In this document: in pieces, positions 31,717 to 42,056 of the stretch | Layout of the letters: every line of letters begins with the position of its first letter | Numbering within the stretch: position 1 is the stretch's first letter | Assembly: GCF_009017415.1 (NCBI RefSeq) | Contig: NC_092408.1 | Coordinates: forward strand, 4,340,001 to 4,404,000 | From: Aspergillus flavus | Taxonomy: Eukaryota; Ascomycota; Eurotiomycetes; Eurotiales; Aspergillaceae | DNA: 64,000 nucleotides | Direction of reading: 5' to 3' | Translations under genes and position numbers: made by a program | The notes under the pieces: model-generated | The model's database searches: none | Seen by the model: the letters and a program-made list of their open reading frames with translations, nothing else | What the model was told of the DNA's origin: nothing

Positions 31717-32943
31717 TCAATGGGAGGCATGCTTTTGCGTGATAGATTCGACCATTTCCTTAGCCCTGGGTTTATTAGCGACCAACATTCTTCTGTTCAC
31801 TCAGGGTGGACTTACACGTCTCCAAGCGCCACCATGCACACAGTCTGCCAGATTCCGAGACCGATGCGTGGCGTGACTCCGCGGTACAGGCCCCGTATCC
31901 CACTTTGCGCATATATGTACCGGAACGTGCTGCCAATACTGAGCTTTGCGGGGCGATTGGGATCGGCCTTTTGGCTCTGCATTTCTACCCGAATCACCTC
32001 GATGGGCTGGTTCCAGCTCGCCAGAGCACCTCCAACGCCCGAGGCCAGTATCTTCTCAACAACACCGAGTCGCTCCTCTCGCCCTTTGTTGGTGGCTCTG
32101 CGGATCGCATCTTCAACCAGTCGCGAGAAGCCGAACCGAGACCCCCAATTGGTGACCTGCCGAATTGCTACAGCATTGACTCCTTTGTTAATTCCTCGCA
32201 ATCCCTCCGTCCGAAACATCGTGACAAATGTCTCCAGGGCACCCGGGGGTTTCAGCCCCGCTGCCGCTTGCTTTTGTCGAGTAATTTCCGCTGTCTTCAT
32301 ACAGGTACAGAACCCGACCGTTGCGTATGCCTGGGCCGCACCACCGACCATGCCTCCTGCGATGCCGGACAGAAACTCGGAGGCCCCGACTGTCCGCGAA
32401 TGATACTCGACTTCGGAGGCCACAAAGAGCAGAACCGCGCCTTTCGTGGACGCTTCAATCCAGGCCCATGGGATTAGGCCTTGGTAATCTACTCAGTTTA
32501 TCGGCGGGGATCAGTGGTCTGAACGTTCGTGTATCATGATCAGTGTGGGCGGCGTACAACCGGCGATTCCTCCTCGCGACCAGACGCGTCTGAGGGCTGT
32601 GATAAATGAATCCGATCGATTGGCTGCCATGGTGGTCTTGATGACCTCCAGTGGCTAGTCCGCGTTAGAAATCATCGGGCGGAGGAGGGAGATGACATAG
32701 TCTGACCTGTCCGAGTGTGGTGACTCTTTAATTGGATCAATACCAAGTCAACAAATTGCAGAACAGGTAAAAACGTACTCGAACATATTCAAGCTAGCAC
32801 CAACTGAATTGCCCGAACAGTTAGACAACGCGAGAAAAGGCAACCAATATCATGAGGCTGGGTCACTTACGCAAAAGATTACTCGCTCCAACGTCCCTCT
32901 TCTTGATTCTGGTATCAGGCGCTGTTTGATGGAGAGGAGACAT
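31717..32943 (-). CDS. yhm2: Mitochondrial citrate/2-oxoglutarate carrier, Yhm2-like
   Basis: Six exons on the minus strand: 32871-32943, 32779-32803, 32707-32725, 32561-32654, 31816-32488 and 31717-31765, giving 310 residues with every phase consistent. Two exons are only 25 and 19 bases and carry LGASLNMFE and VTTLGQ. The protein belongs to the mitochondrial carrier family of the inner membrane: PLEVIKTTMAANR (repeat 1), GLIPWAWIEASTKGAVLLF, GINKGVNAVAIRQVTNWGSRFG, NQPIEVIRVEMQS (repeat 3) and GLYRGVTPRIGLGIWQTVCMVALGDV. In yeast Yhm2 exchanges citrate for 2-oxoglutarate, exporting citrate for cytosolic NADPH production. One oddity is ADYQG where the family usually has GFYQG, at the exon 4/5 join with a weak donor (GTTGTA). 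The gene may be a paralogue of a housekeeping copy elsewhere. Confidence 0.87.
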
Positions 32944-33397
32944 TTTTGTTAAACCGATGAAGCACCACGGTACGAGTGACAATTGAATAAGGACGAGGCT
33001 TTCTCGTTGCTAGGCCATCACTCATATAACCCTATATGTGTGCCTCGTTCATTGAGCGTTAATCCGATACTGCTCAGTCTACTCCCCATTCCGCCGATTT
33101 TCGGAGCAGCTGTTATCCCCATCTCTTCCCTCACGTAGAGCTTGCGACGCTGAATGTTTTCGACAAGAAATTAGTGCTACAACTTATATCCACTACGAAA
33201 TATATTCCCCGACAATCGGATGTTGGTGTTGGCGAGCACTCCAATCACAGTGTCCGGAATTACCGATATATATATATATCAATTTGAACGAAGCGGAGAG
33301 TCTCCATAGGGGGTAACCCGACGAGGAATCACTACACTGTATAGCGTCTTAATGGAGGGACTATAATAGGAAGCGTTGACGATCATTGGATGATTCT

Positions 33398-33438
<41 letters not shown>

Positions 33439-34095
33439 AAAAGTCAACAAATGTAATCTCCGCGTGCCTATAGGTCCATGACTCTCACGGACTCTGACCT
33501 CTAGAAAACACACCAAAAGGTACGAGGTCGATCCCTACCCATTCCGATCATTAGCGACTAACCCCAGATATATGGCACGTTCTATATCGTCATGAGGCTA
33601 GACCTTCAAGTGGCGGACGGCAGACAACCTCTCGGATATAATATCCTGGAGCAACACCCGATTTTACACGGTGAAGATCCAACTGTTCTAACATTCCAGA
33701 GGTCAAATTCCACGAGATATCAGGATGGCAAAATGCCAGGCAATGATTCCATCATGACGACAGGCGACCGTAGCCCTGACTCCACGTGATCCATAGGGCT
33801 CTGGGCCGGTTTCATTGGCCGGGAAGAGCTTCCACGTGACCGTCGCACTCCCCGATGCGATGGAGTTCCACTGAGTGGCAGCTCCCCATTAAGACCGGAA
33901 AAGTCCTCTTTTTTCCTCCTCCCACGTCCCTAGCGCCCCCCCGTTCAATCAGGACGGCCACATCCAATGGCGTCACCGCACTGACGACCCTTATTTCGGG
34001 CAATTCCCGCTCTACGGGCTCTACCACGAGACGGAGCTATCAATGAATGATCGGTATCCTCTGCGTTCTTCCGGTCGAGTACTACGAATATTAGT
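32944..34095. other. Intergenic region with poly-A tract
   Basis: Holds the carrier promoter, a short (TA)n at 33266-33278, and the poly-A run listed separately. Small frames on both strands are unsupported. Confidence 0.55.
33399..33436 (+). repeat. 38-base poly-A tract
   Basis: An uninterrupted run of 38 A, followed by GAAAAAG. Such a tract can be the tail of a retroposed sequence or a simple slippage tract. No reverse-transcriptase or gene-like sequence is seen to its left, so the source is unknown. Confidence 0.9.
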
Positions 34096-36445
34096 ATGCT
34101 GAATGATCCCACCGACGGTGCGCTCTCGCGCTTGGGGGCGTCCGGCGTGGAACCATCTTCCGACCAAGTCCAGACCTCTAGCACGGGGAACCCTAAGATC
34201 CGGATTCCGCGCTTAGGGACCGCCCCCGTCAGCGCTCACCGCCAACGCACCAGCCGGGCGTGTGCCCCGTGTCATCAGAGGAAGACCAAGTGTGACGGCC
34301 AAAAGCCTCAATGCAAACAGTGTCGCCAATTAGGCATCCCCTGTACCTATGTGGGGTCAAAGAGGGAACAACAAAAGTGGGCCCTGGAATCCGTCCAAGC
34401 GAAGATCCAGTCCTATGAGTCCCTGTTACAACGAATCATTACAGACAGCAGCGAGGATCCATCCAAGTTCAAGCTGATTGAAGAACTGATAACTGTACGT
34501 ATGTCCGTGGGTCAGGTATACGGCCAAGTGTTGGACGTGGGGAACTATATTAATACGCGCCCAGCAACATTTTCAAGGCACGCCGACGATACTGGCTCCG
34601 CTTCTGGCGCTAGGGTCTTTGGCGGACCGAAGCCCGTCCCCGTCCAAACATGGCTTATCATTGTACCGAATGCTTGCCGCGTGGGCAACTCATGCCCGCA
34701 GTGAGACCCAACCACTCGTGCAGAAACCAATCATCCAGATAACCGGAATTCATCATTGGACCTCGCTGGCGAACAATGACACGGCGAGCCATCTATTGTC
34801 CCTGTACTTTACGTGGGAGAACCCCACCTGGCAACTGATTGACAAGGAGATGTTCGTCCGCGACCTGGAATGTGGACACGGAAAGTTTTGCTCCGCATTA
34901 TTGGTTACCGTATTACTCTTTTTTGGCTGTGTACGTGTGGCCATCGACCGAAGTGAAGTGACGACTAACCAGGGGTTCAGAGTCTATCCTACAATTTAGA
35001 TAAAATCACTGATCGACGACAGGAAAAGCTGCTGACCAAGAATTTATATGCCGAGATACAGCGTCTATGGGAGGTCGAAAAACACCTCAAGAGTCTTCCC
35101 ACTGCGCAGTCCAGTATCCTGATTGGGTTACTCTGTTGCACCTTTGGCCTGGACAGATTTGGCACCCAGTATATCATGCATGGGGCTCAACTATGCCTAA
35201 ACTTAGGACTCCAGAATGAGTCTCCATCATACTTCTATGGCGGCGCACCGGATGAATATGGACACCTCGCTAGGTCTCATAAGTTAGTTGCCTGGGCGGT
35301 GTACGATGTTCAAGGGTGAGAGACCACATATTTTCTTTAAACTGTTTCTTACTAACTCGTCCACACAGCCTTGCATCTCAAGTTTATAGAAAGGTACCAG
35401 CCTGGAAAGAGCCTCCGCCCGTGAAATTCTCCCCAATCGAAGCGGCCGGATTAGATGCAGGCGTTGAATGGAGTCCCTATCCGTTCGCGACTCCTATTTC
35501 CCAGCCATTCTTCTTCACGGCGGCGTGCTTCAGGTCTGACCTAGTTACTATAGTTCATCAAATTGCCAAGTTTGCCCTTCAGTTTCCCGATGCGGTCATG
35601 AACAATGATGATTGGGAGTACGGTCGCCAATTGCACCAAAAGCTGCTGCAGTGGAAGGCCACCCTGCCTCCTGTTCTTCTACTTGAACATAATACCACAC
35701 CGCACGTAATTTGCTTACAGTTCGCCATCCCCTCCACCTTGTTGCGTTTTCAGTGACTGACGGATATGATAGTGAATATTACTATGCAACCATTGCATCT
35801 CTATGCCAGATCTTCTGTGCAAACCTGGGCTCCACGGATGACCAGATTCCCAATCCAAAAGACTTTGATCCATACATAATAATGTCGCAGGCTTTAGATG
35901 ACATGGGGTCCTTGATTTTGCTATTCAAACGCTGCCACGGATGGAAGTCTCTTCCGGTTGTCATGCTGCACTATTTTTGTGTCGCAGGGGTTCACTCAGT
36001 GTCGAAGCTGAATGCTCATGAACCGAAGTGGAGCTATATTCTGGAGGACTGTGTGGTGGGCCTTTGGCACATGAGTCTGGGGTGGGGTCGTTTATGTACA
36101 GCCTTCCTCCGGACGATTGAACTGGTTTTGAAGCAGAACAATCCGGACCCGTCCCTCGTGCCTTCCAGGGTCGTCGAGATATTCAGGAAACTAAACGAGG
36201 GCGCTTTGTGGACGGTGACAGACATCTCATCCCTAGCGGCCGATTATGTGGTTTACACGACCACCCAATCGGACTCAAGTTCGAGTCCATCGTCGGCTTA
36301 CCGGTACCAAGGCTTGCAGGATCTTATCAATGACATGGATAACCTCTCTATCAATCTAAGCTCCGAATCACCGGGGTCCCTCTCATCTGTCAAGGAGCCC
36401 TACGATTCCCGCAGTTCCGAAGATCCTGACATTCGAAAGACCTGA
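34096..36445 (+). CDS. Zn2Cys6 transcription factor, probable frame break near 35750
   Basis: The exons read are 34096-34494 (or to 34515), 34565-34930, 34981-35315, 35369 to about 35750, then 35757-36445 in a shifted frame. The zinc cluster is CAPCHQRKTKCDGQKPQC, then KQC and C, spacing CX2CX6CX6CX2CX6C, near residues 56-83, followed by a coiled-coil-like segment (WALESVQAKIQSYESLLQRI). The middle homology region contains SLYFTWENPTWQLIDKEMFVRDL, GKFCSALLVTVLLFFGC and NLYAEIQRLWEVEKHLKSLPT, the wording of NirA-type nitrogen-assimilation regulators. At 35703-35757 the frame runs into TGA and resumes one base shifted (TDGYDSEYYYATIASL). One missing T in the TTTT run would restore it. A 104-nt GT..AG intron (35706-35809) also keeps frame but would remove family-like sequence. 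Nuclear regulator, target unknown. Confidence 0.8.
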
Positions 36446-37295
36446 GAGACTATTGGCAGTTAATATCCAATGCTACTGACACTATCTGGGACTCTTTCGA
36501 TACACCGGGGCGGGGGTGCTTCTTTCCCCATCTAAGTTGCCGCCTCGCTTGTTCTGTCACACTGAACACGTGATGTGACGGATGGCATGAGGGAACGGTT
36601 TGAAGGGTTCTGTAAAACCAGGGTCAAGCTCCTATCTAGGGAGATTGTTGCAAGCTATAGCTGTCTCTAAGCCTCCACAGTTGCCTGTCTTAACGACACC
36701 CCTTGCCATTCCCTACAGGCGAAGACCGTGAATTCTAATACCCGCTTACTATCAGGGAATGACGCGGCGGGAACACGGTGCCGCGTTTCATCATGGCGGA
36801 CATACACCTGAACAGTATATGAAGTTCGCCCAATTCGCTAAGAATTGGCTCATGCTCCCCACACTATTGGATGGTGTTCTTGATAGCATGCTCATCCTGT
36901 TTCGTTCACGTGCATGTGGCTTCCTGCCTTGCCGAAGGTTTGTGAGGTTGTCTGTGCACGGTCAAAATTCTGTCACCTGAAGGAGCTCCTTCGTCTTCGA
37001 TCCACGGGCCACAGTGCCTTTAGATGGCAATCAGCTCGCCAACCAATCCACTATATCGTTATTATGCCTGATTTGAAGTCTTGCTTGGCCTCCTGCTCTC
37101 CTTGTATTGCTCTATAAGGATGGCCTTATAGTACACGAAGATCTTATTCAGCGTTAATATCACATTTAAAAGTACTTGTACATACACGATTATACTCAGT
37201 ACAAGCATATAGACAATAATTGAATCTATACAACGTTGAACACGCTATATCCCATAAATCCCACCACCCTCACCACCAAGTCAATCCCTAGAAGA
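36446..37295. other. Intergenic region
   Basis: Between the regulator's stop and the convergent minus-strand gene. No gene or element recognised. Confidence 0.55.
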
Positions 37296-37883
37296 TCATG
37301 AACCAGAACGAAACGACCCGCAAAGCGCATCAACGGCTTGTTTCCCTACAGAATGCTTCTCGTCCCGAAATATATCCACATCTTCCTCCCTCACCATCTC
37401 CATCTCCTTAATATCTCTCCGCCGCCTCCAATTCATCTCCGTATTCGTCACATATCCCTCCCTATACATCCGTCCATAGAACTCCCTCGCCTCCTTCCTC
37501 GGTCTCCACCGGAGAATATCATAAGAGCTAGCCCTCGTCATCGCCGCATCACGATCCCGAGTCGTTATGTTCATACCTCCATCGACAACATGTACATTGA
37601 CAGCACGAGAGCGGAATTCCTCGCCCATCAGGATATTCTCAGTTGGCGTCACGAAGATGGTTATACGTGATGGAGGAATAGGATATGCAAGGAGATAATC
37701 CAAGGCGGCCCTGTCTACGCCGGCGACAGGGCCGATCACGAAGTGATGGCCTCGTTCAATGGCGGCGTTGATTTGGGGTATGTAGTGGGTGTGGAAGTAG
37801 AAGTTGTTTGGGCCTATGTCTAGAGGACCGGAGATGAATGCTATTTCTGGGGTTGAGGGAGTTGGTGGATCTGGGGATGTCAT
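37296..37883 (-). CDS. SLOG/nucleoside-deoxyribosyltransferase-like small protein
   Basis: Single exon, 195 residues from the ATG at 37883; the frame runs further upstream, but with a Pro/His-rich low-complexity stretch and no ATG. The core reads EIAFISGPLDIGPNNFYFHTHYIPQINAAIERGHHFVIGPVAGVDRAALDYLLAY. A first strand ending in a glycine turn (ISGPLD) and a later GPVAGVDRAAL with the aspartate resemble the nucleotide-binding SLOG/DeoxyriboTransferase folds that bind or cleave nucleoside-type ligands. It continues RITIFVTPTENILMGEEF and a charged Arg/Glu-rich C-terminus. No signal peptide or membrane segment. Fold assignment is by pattern only and the function is unknown. Confidence 0.65.
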   Translation of the reverse strand: MTSPDPPTPSTPEIAFISGPLDIGPNNFYFHTHYIPQINAAIERGHHFVIGPVAGVDRAALDYLLAYPIPPSRITIFVTPTENILMGEEFRSRAVNVHVVDGGMNITTRDRDAAMTRASSYDILRWRPRKEAREFYGRMYREGYVTNTEMNWRRRRDIKEMEMVREEDVDIFRDEKHSVGKQAVDALCGSFRSGS

Positions 37884-38588
37884 TTTGTGTATTATTGGGG
37901 AATTGGGGTTTGATATGATGCAGTGGGGATGATGGTGGTTTATGTAGGGCAAGGCGGAGTTGGATGGTGTCAGCCTTACGGGGCTGTGCGTTGGAGTGGG
38001 GAATTGTGCTTGGCGATTTGTTGATTTTGCCGGACAGTAGTGGCATGGCAAGCTGACTTACTTGTGGCTGGGGTAAGAACCTGACCTATAGGTATCCTAC
38101 AATAAAGCTTGGACTTGTGTAGGATGCTGGAAAACCAACAAACATTCATCAACTCTGGCTATCGGATCAAGACTATGAATGAAACAAACAATGAGATGGC
38201 AATATAGTGTTCGTCAATAATGAGAGCCAGTTTATTGTAAAAAACAGCATGCTGTTCTACATTGTTATTATGTGCTATACAGCATTCAGTGCCTAGCGCT
38301 GGTTCACATAAGGTATTGGTCCATGCGTCACCCCGTACGAACTATCGATACCCACAACGCCATTGCCAATCGCAAAAAGAAATCACCGATCGACAAGACA
38401 TGACGGGCAGCATGCGTGTACTAGCATGGGCCTTCGCTTATTCGGCACATATTCCGGTGTTGATGGGATGCTGCCATCGGACGTCGGGATTGCGTGCTTT
38501 GAGTCTCGCATTAGATTGATAACAACAAGAATACATAAGCCATTGTCTGTCTCCCGTCTTCGGCGATGCCTACCACCACAGGGCTACC
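37884..38588. other. Divergent intergenic region
   Basis: 705 bases between the SLOG-like gene and the sulfatase gene must contain both promoters. The part next to 37884 encodes a Pro/His-rich open frame of low complexity, which I do not call. Confidence 0.5.
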
Positions 38589-40619
38589 ATGAGGATACTG
38601 GCTATTAACTTAATTCTGGCAGCGTCTGCGCTGGCCCTGGATCAAGCGCCTCTTCAGCTGCAGGATAGCAGCAGTGGGAATATCCCGGATATCATTCGCC
38701 AGAATGGCACACACGGACGTCCGAACATTGTTTTTATTTTAGTAGATGATCAAGACCTGCAGATGGACTCCTTGTCCTATACACCGCATACGAATCACTA
38801 CATCAGAGACCAGGGAGTCTTCTATAAGAACCACTTCGTCACAACAGCGTTGTGTTGTCCGTCCCGCGTGAGCCTGTGGACCGGAAAACAGGCGCATAAT
38901 ACCAATGTCACGGAGATCTATCCCCCATATGGTATGTTACTTGGACACACCAAAGACAACCCCTACGCTTACACAATTGTCTAGGAGGATATCCGAAATT
39001 CGTCTCAGAAGGCCACAACGAAAACTGGCTGCCATTGTGGCTTCAAGACGCGGGATACAACACCTACTACACTGGCAAGCTCTTTAACGCGCACACCGTG
39101 GATAACTACAATTTGCCATTCGCCAAGGGCTTCAATACTTCCGACTTTGTTCTGGACCCATACACTTACCAATATCTCCACCCGGTCTATCAACGAAATC
39201 ATGACCCGCCCATTTCCTACTCCGGACAACACACCATCGACGTCCTCAGGAAGAAAGCACTCGGCTTACTGGACGACGCAGTCACAGAGAGTCACGAAAG
39301 ACCCTTCTTTCTCACTATTGCACCAATTGCGCCGCATTCTAACTTTGAAATGACCAATGCCAGTGACTACACGACGTTTCGCTTCTCGGCGCCGATCCCG
39401 TTGGAACGGCATAAGGATTTGTTCCCCGAGGCCAAGGTGCCGCGGACGGAGCATTTTAACCCTGATCAGGTGTGTATCTCTCCCTACTGTACTGATACAA
39501 TAAGCTATCTTGAATAATAATCATGAAACCAGCCCAGCGGAGTCAACTGGATCAGTACCCTCCCCCAGCAAAACCAGAGCAGTATCGACTCCAACGACGA
39601 GTTCTATCGCGCCCGTCTACGCGCGCTTCAAGGAGTCGATGAAATTGTCGAACAGGTTGTTCAACGTTTAGAAGATGCAGGTGTTCTTGATAACACGTAT
39701 ATTTTCTATACGTCCGACAATGGCTACCACATCGGCCAGCACCGACTACATCCCGGCAAGGAATGTGGGTTTGAAGAGGATATTCGCGTGCCGATGTTCA
39801 TTCGAGGACCTGGTATCCCGAGTGGTGAGGAGGTTGACTTTGTGACAACGCATATCGATTTGGCACCTACTATCTTTGAGATAGCTGGGTTGGATCTCAA
39901 GGAAGAGTTTGATGGTACTCCCGTACCATTGACGGAAAGGGATGTGGAAGAGGAGAAATTATCGAAGGGTCGACATGAACATGTCAATGTCGAATATTGG
40001 GGTAAAGCGGGATTTGAAGGCGAAATGAGCAGAGCGTGTAAGTCGCTTATTCATTGGCGTTTGTTTACTAGTTGTTGTGCTGACTTTTGACTCCAGCTGA
40101 TGGAGGACCTATAGCCTTCCGGAACAATACCTACAAGGCTCTAAGAGTCTTAGGAGAAGGGTATAATCTCTATTACTCCGTATGGTGTACCAATGAACAT
40201 GAACTGTATGACCTAACGGTGAGTATCCTTCATTGAACATCTTTTCTGCGAAGGTCGTACCACTCATTCAATAACAGACCGATCCCTACGAACTCAATAA
40301 TCTCCATCCTTCTGTTTCTGGAAACATCGAGCAGAAATTACTCGGCTATCCAATTCAAAAGGTCATCTCCCGCTTAGATGCCCTATTGCTTGTTCTGAAA
40401 TCCTGTAAGGGATTGACCTGTGTCAAACCATGGGAGGTCCTTCACCCCGCTGGTGATGTCCAAACTCTGAGTGATGCTCTGGATGACGTATTTGATGTGT
40501 TCTACGATGAGCAGATTAAGGTTGAGTATGGATGGTGCGAGGAGGGTTATATCGTGGAGGCAGAAGGACCGCAGGTTCCTGCGATATACCAGGGGACACG
40601 GTGGAGTGATTGGTGGTGA
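38589..40619 (+). CDS. Secreted sulfatase (arylsulfatase family)
   Basis: Five exons, 38589-38931, 38985-39469, 39533-40037, 40097-40218 and 40278-40619, give 598 residues with all phases consistent. A signal peptide (MRILAINLILAASALA) directs it to the secretory route. The alkaline-phosphatase-like fold starts with RPNIVFILVDDQD, whose paired aspartates bind the metal. The catalytic cysteine lies in CCPSRVSLWTGKQAHNTN near residue 97, the CxPSR context converted to formylglycine in type I sulfatases. Later conserved pieces are WLQDAGYNTYYTGKL, PFFLTIAPIAPHS, and YTSDNGYHIGQHRLHPGK with metal-binding Asp-Asn. It would release sulfate from esters outside the cell or in the wall space, consistent with sulfur scavenging; the substrate is not readable. 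Several NxT/NxS sites suggest glycosylation. Confidence 0.93.
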
Positions 40620-41146
40620 TATAATCTTTATACTCTTTTTGCAGAGTTGACTAGGAAAGGTATATTATCCGGTGGTAGGCATTGGATAGGGAATGTACAT
40701 ATAAAGCTGTGAGCCTAAGCCCGCTTCAGCTATTAGATTAATTGGAGTGATTATACAAAAATGAATATACGAGAGGTTGACCTATGGATCATACTAAGGA
40801 CACCCTATAGCAGGAAAGGCCCTTATTAATCCCAAACAAGGATACAAAATAGCGTATTGTAACTATTACGTTCCTACTTAGACCTACGTAGGCTAGACTA
40901 GAATTTATATTGTCAATCTTTAATGATAGCCGGGCCAAACACCATTTTCTTGTGAATTATGATATATGTCCATCCCTCATACAAAGCAAATGATATATTG
41001 ATGTGGATATAAGTTATAATATAGTGAATAGAACAGAACCGCTTGTTACTCTTGTACGGTAGTCCCACTGTTATACGCCGAGAACAAACCTCCCTAGAAT
41101 GGGGTTACAACCATTCACGCAAGTGGATAAGACCAGGTATAGCCGT
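40620..41146. other. Convergent AT-rich spacer
   Basis: Between the stop codons of the sulfatase and the repeat-protein gene. No gene seen. Confidence 0.6.
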
Positions 41147-42056
41147 TTAGAAGAAAGCACGAGCAGCAAGAGCAATGACACCGGTAAGGAGAGCGCCGTA
41201 GTGGAGCTGGTTGTTCGGGGCAGCACCGGTGAAAAGAGGATTAAGGCTAGAGGAACTATATCAATCATTCAATCAGTATAACGTTCACGGAGATTTCAAC
41301 GCTGCAGGTTCAATCAAGCACTTACGTCAGATTACCCGAGAACTTGCCAGAGGAAGTAGCAACAGGAACAGGGGACATGTAGGTGGAGCTGCCAGACACA
41401 ACAGTCACGCTGGGGCAGCTTCCAGGGTGAGCTGGGTTGCAGCCACCAGGAATACCAGCGATGCTGCTGAAGCCGGATGGGGTCACGGCGGCGACGGGGG
41501 AGAGGTAGGTCGAGCTACCGGACACCACGGTCACGCTGGGGCAGCTTCCGGGGTGAGCGGGGTTGCAGCCACCGGGGATTCCAGTAGGAGTAGGACAGCT
41601 GCCGGGATGCGCTGGGTTGCAACCTCCGGGGATCTCGGTTGGCGTAGGGCAGCTACCAGGGTGAGCAGGGTTACATCCACCAGGAATTTGGGTGGACTCA
41701 GGGCAGCTGCCAGGATGAGCTGGGTTGCAGCCCAGCCCACCGGGAATTTCGGTGGATTCGGGGCAGCTTCCAGGGTGAGCTGGGTTGCAGCCTCCAGGGA
41801 TCTCGGTAGGAGTAGGGCAGCTGCCGGGATGCGCTGGGTTACATCCACCGGGAATTTCAGTTGGGGTAGGGCAGCTGCCAGGGTGAGCAGGATTGCAGCC
41901 CAGACCTCCGGGAATCTCAGTGGCAGTCTCGGGACAGCTTCCAGGATGGGCTGGGTTGCAACCACCCGGGATCTCGGTGGGCGCAGGACCTTCCGGTGCT
42001 ACTGCAGCGTAGGCTCCGGAGAGAAGAAGGACGGCAGACAAACGAGTGAGTTGCAT
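41147..42056 (-). CDS. GPI-anchored secreted protein with nine CNPAHPGSC repeats
   Basis: Two exons on the minus strand, 41326-42056 and 41147-41255, joined by a 70-nt intron (GTAAGT..ATAG), give 279 residues. The layout is a signal peptide (MQLTRLSAVLLLSGAYA), nine copies of a unit of about 18 residues built on IPGGCNPAHPGSCP with TPTE or ESTE linkers (two copies read IPGGLGC), two longer terminal units carrying SVTVVSGSSTY, and a C-terminal GPI signal. The last part is supplied by the second exon: a small-residue site (TGAAPNN) then the hydrophobic tail LLTGVIALAARAFF. It is therefore expected on the plasma membrane or cell wall. Each unit has two cysteines seven residues apart, so one disulfide loop per unit is possible. 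I know no defined domain for this repeat. Without the splice the anchor would be missed. Confidence 0.85.

Noticed and set aside
31720..32477. Two long plus-strand frames over the carrier gene.
   Set aside because: The minus strand encodes a recognisable mitochondrial carrier with consistent splicing; the plus frames have no family.
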